NCBI GenBank assembly: GCA_040766665.1
Contig: JAXGQD010000001.1
Location: 431,935-495,934 of the forward strand
From: JAXGQD01 sp040766665
GTDB taxonomy: Bacteria; Bacillota; Clostridia; Saccharofermentanales; Fastidiosipilaceae
Length of the DNA stretch: 64,000 nt
Reading direction: 5' to 3'
The notes below the pieces were generated by a model. The model made no database searches and was not told where the DNA came from. It worked only from the letters and a program-made list of their open reading frames with translations. The stretch's first letter is position 1. Each line of letters begins with the position of its first letter. Positions 36,089 through 44,423 of the stretch are shown here, piece after piece. The translations under genes were made by a program, and so were the position numbers.

Positions 36089-36544
36089 GTGTGTTGAAAG
36101 TGCTCTGGGTTAAGTTATTTGAGGGGATGGGTAGCTTGTTCAACTGAGGGTCTCATGTTAAGGCAATTTTTTCGGCTGTGCATTAGAAAGTCCTAATATT
36201 AGAGTCGTTTGCTTGGTTAAGAAGGCATTTTTCTGACAAAAATGACGGAGATGCATTAGAGTTTTCTAATGTTTCACCGCACAGCTGTAATTTTTGTCTG
36301 AAAATGACCAAATTTTCCGAACCCCAGTACTTATGAGACAAAAAATCCCGCACAAACGTCATTTTTGTCAGTTCACTAAGACATCTGCAAATTCAAGTAG
36401 TAGGTCCTACCATTAAGTCTCGCCAAGTGGACACGTATGGGCTTAAATGGTAATCTTTTTTTGCATGAAGCCATGTCTGAGACGATGTATTCCCACCGAT
36501 TGGAACTGCGCTCAGGCAGCTTTCTCGAAAGGAATCGTCGCAAT
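36089..36544. other. Intergenic region with a small inverted-repeat element
   Basis: No gene is seen in this stretch. It includes the 140-bp inverted-repeat-bounded element listed separately and two CATTAGA/TCTAATG-type palindromes (36179-36200, 36254-36272). Confidence 0.5.
36233..36372. repeat. 140-bp segment bounded by perfect 15-bp inverted repeats
   Basis: CTGACAAAAATGACG at the left end is matched by CGTCATTTTTGTCAG at the right end. The interior is non-coding. It could be a miniature transposable element, but no target-site duplication is evident and no second copy is visible in the window. Confidence 0.5.
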
Positions 36545-37351
36545 ATGCTGGAATCCCTAGCACAACTGTCACCACTACAGCAGGCATTGATCGGTACCCT
36601 TTTCACTTGGTTCATGACCGCCCTGGGTGCGGGTTTGGTTTTTTTCTTTAAGGAAATCAATCGTAAAGTTTTGGATACGATGTTGGGTTTTGCCGCCGGT
36701 GTCATGATTGCGGCGAGCTTCTGGTCCCTTTTAGCTCCGGCTATCGCCATGAGTGAGGAGTCAGGTGCCTTACCCTGGCTTGCACCTGCCATTGGTTTTG
36801 CCCTGGGAGGGTTATTTTTAAAGTTGGCTGACTCTATCATGCCGCATATCCACAGAGGTGAGCATGAAACCCAGGAAGGTGTGAAAACCGGTCTCTCCCG
36901 TACTATTCTTTTGGTTTTGGCTATTACACTACACAATATTCCCGAAGGGCTGGCAGTCGGTGTTGCGGTCGGTGCCGCGGCCATCGGCGATGGCCAGACT
37001 TCATTGGCTGGCTTAGTCATGGCATTGGGTATCGGCATTCAGAATTTTCCTGAAGGGGCTGCCGTTTCCATTCCGCTTAGACGTGAGGGGATGTCACGCA
37101 GCAAAGCTTTTCTTTATGGACAGATGTCCGGTATCGTTGAACCGATTTCAGCGCTTATCGGTGTTTTATTGGTAACGGTGATGCAGCCGATTTTGCCCTA
37201 TGCATTGGCTTTTGCCGCAGGGGCAATGATCTATGTGGTGGTGGAGGAACTGATACCGGAAGCCCAAACCAGCGGAAACTCCGACTTGGCGACAATGGGA
37301 ACCCTGGCCGGTTTTTTGGTCATGATGATTCTCGATGTTGCCTTGGGTTAG
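36545..37351 (+). CDS. ZIP family metal transporter
   Basis: From 36545 (AAGGAA upstream) the protein has 268 residues and about eight membrane helices. The two metal-site helices are clear: LAITLHNIPEGLAVGVAVG and MALGIGIQNFPEGAAVSIPL, both HN/QN-x-PEG motifs of the ZupT/GufA branch. A short His/Glu-rich loop (HIHRGEHETQEG) lies between helices 3 and 4. ZIP proteins import Zn2+, Fe2+ or Mn2+; the ion is not determined. An earlier in-frame ATG (36437) would add 36 residues that do not look like a ZIP N-terminus. Confidence 0.93.
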   Translation: MLESLAQLSPLQQALIGTLFTWFMTALGAGLVFFFKEINRKVLDTMLGFAAGVMIAASFWSLLAPAIAMSEESGALPWLAPAIGFALGGLFLKLADSIMPHIHRGEHETQEGVKTGLSRTILLVLAITLHNIPEGLAVGVAVGAAAIGDGQTSLAGLVMALGIGIQNFPEGAAVSIPLRREGMSRSKAFLYGQMSGIVEPISALIGVLLVTVMQPILPYALAFAAGAMIYVVVEELIPEAQTSGNSDLATMGTLAGFLVMMILDVALG

Positions 37352-37391
37352 CAGAATAAAGCAAAATTGGAATGTAATAAAGGAATTAGAG

Positions 37392-38165
37392 ATGGATTGG
37401 AAAGAACTGAATTTAGAGAATGAGACGATAGCTCGTCAACTGGAGCACCGCACCATCAGGCAATTCAAGGACGAAGCCTTGCCTGAAAAATTACTGAAAA
37501 AATTGTTAGCTGTAGCCCAACGCACCGCTTCCAGCACCGGCCTACAGGCCTGTTCAATTATTCGCGTCACGGACCGTGAGAAACGTGCGGCGATTGCCGA
37601 AGTCTGTAAGCAAGCTTATGTTAAAGACTGCCCTGAATTTTGGGTTTTAATCGTCGATCAATATCGCAACTACGAAATTTGCGAAGAAAAGGGTGTGGAT
37701 CCCAGTGGTGCCGCGAGCATGGACTCCTTTTTCCAGGGCTTCTCAGATGCTATCCTGTGTGCTCAAAACGTCAGCAATTCAGTCGAATCACTGGGGCTCG
37801 GAGCCGTGTTCTTTGGCTCCATCTTAAACGACCCCCTGCAGATTATCCGTATCCTGGATATACCGCTCTATACTTTCCCGGCGCTCGGCTTAGGCATGGG
37901 TATACCGAATCAGTCCCCACAGCTGAAGCCCCGCATGCCGATGGAGTTACGGGTCTATGAAAACGGTTACCGGCGTTACGAAAGCTATCTTGATGAGCTC
38001 CGTGACTATGACGTAGAAATGCGCACTTATTATGACCTGCGGGAAGCGAATCGTCGTGTTGACAGCTTTACAGACCAGGTCGTGACCCGTTCAATAACCA
38101 ATCACCCCGGCCGCAGACAGATTTTACGTGCGGTTCGTGAGCAAGGCTTTGACTTATTGGTTTAA
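37392..38165 (+). CDS. NADPH-dependent FMN nitroreductase family oxidoreductase
   Basis: The 257-residue protein resembles NfrA/Frp flavin reductases of the nitroreductase fold. HRTIRQFKDEALPEKLLKKLL and the AQRTASSTGLQ segment bind FMN phosphate, ESLGLGAVFFGSI is the central helix and LGLGMGIPNQSPQLKPRMP is the conserved late segment. It would reduce flavins, quinones or nitro compounds with NAD(P)H. AAAGGA precedes the ATG at 37392; a start further upstream overlaps the ZIP gene and is unlikely. fhs follows after 41 bases. Confidence 0.9.
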   Translation: MDWKELNLENETIARQLEHRTIRQFKDEALPEKLLKKLLAVAQRTASSTGLQACSIIRVTDREKRAAIAEVCKQAYVKDCPEFWVLIVDQYRNYEICEEKGVDPSGAASMDSFFQGFSDAILCAQNVSNSVESLGLGAVFFGSILNDPLQIIRILDIPLYTFPALGLGMGIPNQSPQLKPRMPMELRVYENGYRRYESYLDELRDYDVEMRTYYDLREANRRVDSFTDQVVTRSITNHPGRRQILRAVREQGFDLLV

Positions 38166-38206
38166 TAGATTGGCAAAAGCCACGCAGCAAAGAAAGCAGA
38201 GAATTT

Positions 38207-39880
38207 ATGGCATACAAAACTGATATTGAAATTGCACAGGAAACAATGATGCGACCGATTTCCGAGATTGCCGCTAAATTAAACATACCCGAAGTGGCGA
38301 TTGAGCATTACGGTCGTTATAAAGCCAAACTGAATCCACAGCTGATCGAAGAGCGTGGGCAGACGGCAAAACTGATTTTAGTCACGGCGATATCGCCTAC
38401 ACCTGCCGGCGAAGGAAAAACCACCATGACGGTCGGGCTGACCGATGCCTTGGCACGTCTGGGTAAAAAGGCGGTGCTGGCTTTACGTGAACCCTCGCTG
38501 GGTCCGGTCTTTGGCGTGAAGGGTGGGGCGGCAGGCGGAGGCTACGCACAAGTCGTACCCATGGAAGACATCAACCTGCACTTTACAGGAGATTTCCATG
38601 CTATCGGTGCAGCCAACAATCTCCTGGCAGCCTTAATCGACAACCACATCCAGCAAGGCAATGCTCTGGGCATTGACCCCAGGCGCATCACGTGGAAACG
38701 CTGTGTGGACATGAATGATCGCCAACTGCGCAGTATTGTCAACGGCCTGGGCGGAAAAACCAATGGTATGCCTCGTGAAGATGGTTTTGACATCACGGTT
38801 GCTTCGGAAATCATGGCTATTCTTTGCCTGGCTACAGACATCACGGATTTAAAGGAACGCCTCAGCCGCATACAGATCGGTTACAGTTTTGCCAATAAGG
38901 CCGTCACTGCTGCGGACTTAAAAGCGCAAGGCGCGATGGCTGCCCTGCTTAAAGATGCATTGAAACCCAATCTTGTGCAGACTTTGGAGGGGACACCGGC
39001 TTTGATACACGGCGGGCCTTTTGCCAATATTGCCCATGGTTGCAACTCGGTCACGGCTACGAAGCTAGCCATGAGACTGAGCGATTATACTGTGACCGAA
39101 GCAGGCTTTGGTGCAGATTTAGGTGCAGAGAAATTCTTCGATATCAAGTGTCGGACAGCCGGTATTACACCTTCAGCTGTCGTCGTGGTGGCAACCATTC
39201 GTGCACTGAAGCATCATGGCGGTGTCGAAAAAGCCCAACTGAATGAAGAGAACCTTAAAGCACTGGAAGCGGGCCTGCCCAATCTGCTTCAACATGTGGA
39301 AAATATCGGACGTGTTTACGGATTACCGGTGGTTGTCGCGATCAATCGTTTTGTGAGTGATAGCGAGGCGGAAGTGGACTTGGTGCGCCAAGCCTGCCGC
39401 AAGTTAAGTGTCAATGTAGCGCTTTCCGAGGTATGGGAAAAAGGTGGTGCCGGTGGCGTCGAGCTGGCCGAAGAGGTAATCAGACTCTGTGAACTGCATA
39501 GTGAGACGACTTTTAATTTTGCCTATCCGCTCAATTTAAGTATCGAAGAAAAACTGGATCTGATTGGCAAAAACATTTACCACGCCGATCGCGTGGTGCT
39601 CAGTCCGGCTGCGGCTAAAACTGCCGCCCAGCTGAAAGAAGAAGGTTTCGAGCACTTGCCCATTTGCGTCGCAAAAACACAATACAGTTTCTCTGATGAT
39701 CCCAAAAAGCTGGGTGCACCGCGTGACGAAGTGACCGTCCGTGGTCTACGCCTGTCGGCAGGCGCGGGTTTTATCGTGGCTCTGACCGGAGACATCATGA
39801 CCATGCCGGGTTTACCGAAGCAACCGGCTGCAGAGCGCATCGATATCGATGAGCAGGGCACCATCAGCGGTTTGTTCTGA
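38207..39880 (+). CDS. fhs: Formate--tetrahydrofolate ligase
   Basis: The 557-residue protein joins formate to tetrahydrofolate with ATP, giving 10-formyl-THF, the first step of the methyl branch of one-carbon metabolism, and can run in reverse to make ATP. The ATP site TPAGEGKTTMTVGL, the REPSLGPVFGVKGGAAGGGYAQ segment and the FADLGAEKFFDIKCR-type segment (seen as EAGFGADLGAEKF) are diagnostic. Length is normal. fchA and folD follow on the same strand, completing the pathway to methylene-THF. Confidence 0.97.
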   Translation: MAYKTDIEIAQETMMRPISEIAAKLNIPEVAIEHYGRYKAKLNPQLIEERGQTAKLILVTAISPTPAGEGKTTMTVGLTDALARLGKKAVLALREPSLGPVFGVKGGAAGGGYAQVVPMEDINLHFTGDFHAIGAANNLLAALIDNHIQQGNALGIDPRRITWKRCVDMNDRQLRSIVNGLGGKTNGMPREDGFDITVASEIMAILCLATDITDLKERLSRIQIGYSFANKAVTAADLKAQGAMAALLKDALKPNLVQTLEGTPALIHGGPFANIAHGCNSVTATKLAMRLSDYTVTEAGFGADLGAEKFFDIKCRTAGITPSAVVVVATIRALKHHGGVEKAQLNEENLKALEAGLPNLLQHVENIGRVYGLPVVVAINRFVSDSEAEVDLVRQACRKLSVNVALSEVWEKGGAGGVELAEEVIRLCELHSETTFNFAYPLNLSIEEKLDLIGKNIYHADRVVLSPAAAKTAAQLKEEGFEHLPICVAKTQYSFSDDPKKLGAPRDEVTVRGLRLSAGAGFIVALTGDIMTMPGLPKQPAAERIDIDEQGTISGLF

Positions 39881-39943
39881 GTCTCGAACAGGCTACTCGA
39901 ATCATCAAGCGTGAGAAAACGTTAATTCAAAAAAGAGGTGCAT

Positions 39944-40585
39944 ATGTCATTCAAAGAAATCAGCTGTAGTGCATTCGTTAGGCAACTGGCTTCCGCAGAA
40001 CCGGTACCCGGAGGTGGCGGGGCGGCGGCACTCTGCGCGGCCATCGGCGCTGCTTTAGGCAACATGGTGGGCAGCTTGACCTTGGGTAAAAAGAAGTACG
40101 CTGAGGTGCAAGAGCAGGTCATCGCTCTGAAAATCCGTTACGACGCACTGCAAGAAAAACTACTGTCTTACATAGACGCAGATGCAGAGGTTTTTGCCCC
40201 ACTGGCAGCGGCTTACGGCTTGCCCAGAGCAACCGAGGCGGAAAAAGCCCACAAGGCCCAGGTCATGGAAGAGGCATTGCGAGTAGCCGTCACCGTGCCG
40301 TTACAGATATTTGAAACCTGCTGTGAGGCACTCGATCTAACCGCAGAAATAGGCCAAATCGGCAGTCGTCTGGCCATCAGCGACGCCGCCTGTTCTGCAG
40401 CCCTGCTCAAAGCCGCACTGCAATCGGCTGCTGTAAATATATTCATCAATACGCAACTAATGCAAGACCGCAGTTATGCTATCGAGCTTAATCGCAAGAC
40501 CGAAGCGCAACTGTCAATCTACAGTGCGAAAGCGGAGCAAATATTTGAGCGCATCGCTCAGACACTCAAAGCAGAAAAGAACTGA
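39944..40585 (+). CDS. fchA: Methenyltetrahydrofolate cyclohydrolase (FTCD cyclodeaminase-like)
   Basis: The 213-residue, mainly helical protein has the N-terminal AEPVPGGGGAAALCAAIGAALGNMVGSLTLGKKKY motif (here given in part) of the FTCD cyclodeaminase/FchA family, and a C-terminal ALQSAAVNIFIN helix. In clostridia FchA interconverts 10-formyl-THF and methenyl-THF. GAGG precedes the ATG at 39944; a GTG two codons earlier is an alternative. It lies between fhs and folD, matching its role. Confidence 0.93.
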   Translation: MSFKEISCSAFVRQLASAEPVPGGGGAAALCAAIGAALGNMVGSLTLGKKKYAEVQEQVIALKIRYDALQEKLLSYIDADAEVFAPLAAAYGLPRATEAEKAHKAQVMEEALRVAVTVPLQIFETCCEALDLTAEIGQIGSRLAISDAACSAALLKAALQSAAVNIFINTQLMQDRSYAIELNRKTEAQLSIYSAKAEQIFERIAQTLKAEKN

Positions 40586-40611
40586 GGCCAAAGACCGAAG
40601 AGGAGAAAACG

Positions 40612-41463
40612 ATGTCTGTAAGATTAACCGGTAAAGAAGTGGCAGCCGCCTTAAGTGCCGAGATAGCATTAGAGGTTGAGGAACTCAAAGAAGAGCAGAT
40701 TGAACCCTGTCTGGCTTTGCTGCGCGTGGGTGAATCAGAAGATGATAAAGCCTATGAACGCAGCATTCTGACCCGCTGCGAGAAGCTAGGGGTCAAGGTC
40801 GAAGCCTTTCTCTTTTCGACAGAAGTCAGTGAAGCGGAATTAATCGATTGCATTGAAAGCATTAACAACAATGATAAGATTCACGGCTGTCTGATTTTTC
40901 GTCCTCTGCCCAAACATATTGACGACGAGCGGGTCTGCGAATCCCTACTCGCCGAGAAAGATGTGGATGGTATTACGAGCGCTTCAATGGCAGCCATCTA
41001 TGCAGGAAATAGCAATGGTTTTGCCCCTTGTACCGCCCAAGCCTGTATCGAAGTGCTGGATCACTATGGTATTGAACTGCAGGGCAAAAGAGTCGCTGTA
41101 ATCGGGCGTAGCTTCGTCATAGGCAAGCCGGTGGCCATGCTGCTCCTAGAACGCAATGCCACCCTCAAAATCTGTCATACACGCACTGTCGATTTGGCCG
41201 CCGAATGCCGCAACGCCGAAATCCTCATTGCTGCGGCGGGCAAGGCCGGCATTGTTGACGGTTCCTTTGTTTCCGAAGGTCAAATTGTAATTGACGTGGG
41301 TATCAATGTCGATGAATCGGGCAACCTCTGCGGTGACGTCAAAACGGCGGAAGTGGCACCCTTGGTCGCCGCTTATACCCCTGTTCCGGGCGGTGTAGGG
41401 ACGGTAACGACGACGGTGCTTATCAAGCACGTGGTGGAAGCGGCGCAAAAAAGCTTGCGCTGA
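40612..41463 (+). CDS. folD: Methylene-THF dehydrogenase/methenyl-THF cyclohydrolase
   Basis: The 283-residue protein is a full-length FolD that interconverts 10-formyl-, methenyl- and methylene-THF with NAD(P)H. Seen are the GCLIFRPLPKHID folate-site segment, AEKDVDGIT, FAPCTAQACIEVLDHYGI, the dinucleotide motif VIGRSFVIGKPVAMLLL and the C-terminal PVPGGVGTVTTTVLIKH. In the usual catalytic segment a Tyr and Lys (YxxxK) would be near residue 50; here KAYERSILTRCEKLG supplies the Tyr with a shifted context. AGAGGAG precedes the ATG. Confidence 0.96.
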   Translation: MSVRLTGKEVAAALSAEIALEVEELKEEQIEPCLALLRVGESEDDKAYERSILTRCEKLGVKVEAFLFSTEVSEAELIDCIESINNNDKIHGCLIFRPLPKHIDDERVCESLLAEKDVDGITSASMAAIYAGNSNGFAPCTAQACIEVLDHYGIELQGKRVAVIGRSFVIGKPVAMLLLERNATLKICHTRTVDLAAECRNAEILIAAAGKAGIVDGSFVSEGQIVIDVGINVDESGNLCGDVKTAEVAPLVAAYTPVPGGVGTVTTTVLIKHVVEAAQKSLR

Positions 41464-41543
41464 TCCAAAGTACACCTAGGACATAAAGTTGTAGGATATT
41501 GGCGTTGCCGAGAACGCGCAACGGTTGCAGGAAAGGCATAGCG

Positions 41544-42326
41544 ATGGAAACCATCATTATTTTTCTGGTGGCGATTTTTGCCACAACGGTGGGAGCAATC
41601 TCAGGGGTAGGCGGGGGCGTCATCATGAAGCCCGTGATTGATGCCGTTTCGCGCTCAATGCTCCAGGAGACCATTAGCTTTCTCAGCGGTTGTACGGTTT
41701 TAGCAATGTCCCTGGTGACTTTAACGAAGAGTCGCAAAGTGATGCAGGGCTATGACAAGAGCCGTGCTCCCTGGCTGGCCTTGGGTGCGGTCTTTGGCGG
41801 CATCGTCGGAAAAGAATTGTTCAACCGACTAAGAGACAGTGCGGCCAACGATGCGGGTATTTCACTTATCCAGAATATTTTCATGGTCATCCTGACAGTC
41901 GCTGTGCTTATTTACATGCTCTATAAAAACAAAATCCACACATATACCTTCAATAATAAGGGTCTTTGCGTACTAATCGGCTTGCTTCTGGGTATTTTTT
42001 CATCCTTTTTAGGCATCGGCGGCGGTCCCATCAACCTGGTGGTTTTATACTTCTTTTTCTCACTGGAAACCAAGGAAGCCGCTTGGAACTCGATTTTTAT
42101 CATTTTGTTCTCACAACTTGCGAGCTTCATCTCCAGCCTCATCAAGGGCTTACCTGTTTTTGACACGACCACATTAGTTCTTATGCTCATCGGCGGCATA
42201 AGCGGCGGCTTTATCGGTAGCGTGCTTTCAAAGAAGATGAGCGGCAAACAGGTCGATAAGCTTTTTATGGGCGTCATCTTGCTAATCATTTTTATCTCGC
42301 TTTACAACGTCTATAAGTTTTCTTAA
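41544..42326 (+). CDS. TauE/SafE (TSUP) family transporter
   Basis: The 260-residue protein has seven or eight membrane helices. The family hallmark repeats are present: GAISGVGGGVIMKPVID in the first half and SSFLGIGGGPINLVVLYFF in the second. TSUP proteins export sulfite, sulfoacetate or related organic anions; the substrate here is unknown. The start at 41544 follows AGGAAAGG. It lies 80 bases after folD and is convergent with the radical-SAM gene, with 20 bases between the stops. Confidence 0.9.
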   Translation: METIIIFLVAIFATTVGAISGVGGGVIMKPVIDAVSRSMLQETISFLSGCTVLAMSLVTLTKSRKVMQGYDKSRAPWLALGAVFGGIVGKELFNRLRDSAANDAGISLIQNIFMVILTVAVLIYMLYKNKIHTYTFNNKGLCVLIGLLLGIFSSFLGIGGGPINLVVLYFFFSLETKEAAWNSIFIILFSQLASFISSLIKGLPVFDTTTLVLMLIGGISGGFIGSVLSKKMSGKQVDKLFMGVILLIIFISLYNVYKFS

Positions 42327-42346
42327 AGCAAGCGAGAGAACACGGT

Positions 42347-43459
42347 TCAACGCAGCTGGGCTGCGATTTGCCTGAGTCTGGGCAGCGCATGAGCGAAAAA
42401 CATTTTATAAGACGGGCAAAAGTAATTGAGCGCCATCTGTCCATCCAGCAATGGCTCGCGGTCGCGCCTACAACCTCCACGACAGATATAGAAAAACTCG
42501 CATGTTTTACAAGCCTCATCGATACCACGCGATTCTTCGACAAAACCGCTGGCTTCACGCTGCGCCTCGATTTCTTCCAGGCTATCTGTCACGTAATTTC
42601 CCAGTCTCAATTCATCCAACACATAGAAGTCACAGGGATACACCCCGCCATCTGCCTCAATAATGAGCTGATGTCCGCAAATACCCACCAAACCACAGCT
42701 TTCCGGCGCCTGACCGACCAACATGCCGAGCAGGTTTTCGAAGTAACGGATGTAGATGAAGCGACCGTGTATCACGTCCTGATACCACAAATCAAAGAGC
42801 TCGCAAAGAAAATGACCATAGAGTTCGGGGGTGAGAGAATAGGGGTGTTGACCGCGCTCTTCACCCAGCGGATCCAGACAGGGGATGTACTGCTGATAGA
42901 GCAGGTCCTTTTCGCGATAGAAAGCGTAGATTTTCCCGATGTTCTGAGCGGTGTCTGCGTTGACCACCGTCAGCAAATTAAACTCAACTTTGTGCCGACG
43001 TAAAATTTGGATGCTTTCCCAAACCCGCGAGAAACTGCCATTGCGCTCCGCGTCAATACGGTACATATCGTGATAACGTCTCGTTCCGTCCAGCGAAATA
43101 CCCACGAGAAATCGATGCTTGGCAAAAAACGCAGCCCAGGCGTCATCAATGGTAAAACCGTTGGTCTGTATCGCATGATGGATACGCAACTTTTTATGGT
43201 TGTAATTTTCTTCAAAGCGAATCAGGTCTTCAAAAAAGTCCAAGCCGCGCAGGGTCGGCTCGCCCCCCTGAAAGGCGAAACTGCACTCCTCTTCGGCTTC
43301 CGCTAAGGTCTTGCGCACGATAGCCTCCAAGGTATCAGTCTTCATCATGCCGAAAGAAGGCAGCTCACGATTCGCAGCCACGTCTGCATAGAAACAATAG
43401 CCACAACGTAGGTTGCAGAGACTGGAGGAGGGTTTAATGAGTAGATTAATCGGTGGCAT
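42347..43459 (-). CDS. SPASM radical-SAM enzyme, anaerobic sulfatase-maturase-like
   Basis: The 370-residue protein has radical-SAM ligands C15, C19 and C22 in SLCNLRCGYCFY and the FAFQGGEPTLRG segment. The C-terminal SPASM domain has CGLVGICG, GGVYPCDFYVL, CKTCEFFYICRGGCRRD and a final FCPSYK Cys, enough for two auxiliary clusters. This order and length match anaerobic sulfatase-maturating enzymes (anSME), which oxidise a Ser or Cys to formylglycine. No sulfatase or small precursor peptide lies nearby. The start at 43459 has AGGAA upstream; the longer open frame runs into the tandem array. Confidence 0.92.
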   Translation of the reverse strand: MPPINLLIKPSSSLCNLRCGYCFYADVAANRELPSFGMMKTDTLEAIVRKTLAEAEEECSFAFQGGEPTLRGLDFFEDLIRFEENYNHKKLRIHHAIQTNGFTIDDAWAAFFAKHRFLVGISLDGTRRYHDMYRIDAERNGSFSRVWESIQILRRHKVEFNLLTVVNADTAQNIGKIYAFYREKDLLYQQYIPCLDPLGEERGQHPYSLTPELYGHFLCELFDLWYQDVIHGRFIYIRYFENLLGMLVGQAPESCGLVGICGHQLIIEADGGVYPCDFYVLDELRLGNYVTDSLEEIEAQREASGFVEESRGIDEACKTCEFFYICRGGCRRDREPLLDGQMALNYFCPSYKMFFAHALPRLRQIAAQLR

Positions 43460-43525
43460 ATCGTTTTTCCTGTTTGTGTTTCTGTTTGGGCCGCCATGGC
43501 GCTTGTCCGTGCATGTCCGAACGCC

Positions 43526-44090
43526 GGTGGCCATTTTTTCCGGTGGTCCCAGCTCAATATGGGATGCCCGTAACTATTGGCCAGAAAGCTCGGAACGGTG
43601 GTCATTTTTTCCGGCGGTCCCAGCCCAATCTGGGATGTCCGTAACTTTTGGCCAGAAAGCTCGGAACGGTGGTCATTTTTTCCAGCGGTCCCAGCCCAAT
43701 CTGGGATGCCCGTAACTATTGGCCAGAAACCTCCGAACGGTGGTCATTTTTTCCAGCGGTCCCAGCCTAATCTGGGATGCCCGTAACTATTGGCCAGAAA
43801 CCTCCGAAACGGTGGTCATTTTTTCCGGCGGTCCCAGCCCAATCTGGGATGCCCGTAACTATTGGCCAGAAACCTCCGAACGGTGGTCATTTTTTCCGGC
43901 GGTCCCAGCCCAATCTGGGATGTCCGTAACTTTTGGCCAGAAAGCTCGGAACGGTGGTCATTTTTTCCAGCGGTCCCAGCCCAATCTGGGATGTCCGTAA
44001 CTTTTTGGCCAGAAAGCTCGGAACGGTGGCCATTTTTTCCCAGCGGTCCCAGCCCAATCTGGGATGCCCGTAACTATTGGCCAGAAACCT
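43526..44090. repeat. Eight tandem copies of a 71-bp repeat
   Basis: Units start with GGTGG(T/C)CATTTTTTCC and each contain the inverted repeat TCCCAGCCCAATCTGGGA and a GTAACT(A/T)TTGGCCAGAAA segment. Eight copies fill 565 bases. Two sub-types alternate: one with TGTCCGTAACTTTT and AAGCTCGGAAC, the other with TGCCCGTAACTATT and AACCTCCGAAC. The unit length is not a multiple of three, and the open frames across it change frame at each unit, so it is not coding. It lies between the divergent radical-SAM gene and glmS. Confidence 0.92.
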
Positions 44091-44109
44091 TGGTGCACGC
44101 TTCATAAAC

Positions 44110-44138
44110 TTGCAATCATTTTAACGATTGTTTACCAT
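44110..44138 (+). promoter_or_regulatory. Promoter of glmS
   Basis: TTGCAA (44110-44115) and TACCAT (44133-44138) are 17 bases apart. The transcript would start near 44145 and run through the ribozyme into glmS. Confidence 0.6.
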
Positions 44139-44204
44139 ATTGGCAAAACGTGCGGCAAGCGCGAAGGCAGGCAAGCAGAAATGCGGCAGTCTCACAAAGG
44201 AGAC

Positions 44205-44395
44205 GAAATATTAGCGCCAGTCCCCATCTTGCTGTTCTGCTTCTGAGAGACATGGAATTCTCGCAGAACATGGGGTGACGAGGTGTGGAGTTCATCGAAA
44301 ATTCGGCGGATGCTCCACCGCAGACACGGCTGCGTATATGTCGGATAAAACCCGCGGTAACGCGAAAACAGAGCCAACATTCCCGTAGATTTTTA
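44205..44395 (+). ncRNA. glmS ribozyme (glucosamine-6-phosphate-activated)
   Basis: The leader of glmS contains the conserved glmS ribozyme core: AGCGCCAG at the cleavage site (predicted cut between A44213 and G44214), P2 CCCCAT/ATGGGG (44222-44227/44270-44275) enclosing P2a GTTCTGC/GCAGAAC, then TGACGAGG (44276-44283), TCGAAAATTCGGCGGATG and the GGAG/CTCC and CGCAG/CTGCG helices. On binding glucosamine-6-phosphate the RNA cuts itself and the downstream glmS message is degraded, closing a feedback loop. The 3' boundary is approximate. Confidence 0.93.
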
Positions 44396-44423
44396 AACAG
44401 GACAATTGAATAGGAGATAATCT

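Noticed and set aside
43526..44090. CRISPR array
   Set aside because: The whole 71-bp unit repeats; there are no unique spacers and no cas genes.
43413..44107. Overlapping 60-100 codon plus-strand frames in the 71-bp array, first considered as repeated peptide precursors for the radical-SAM enzyme
   Set aside because: The unit length is not a multiple of three, so each unit is read in a different frame, and no start site or conserved core peptide is seen.
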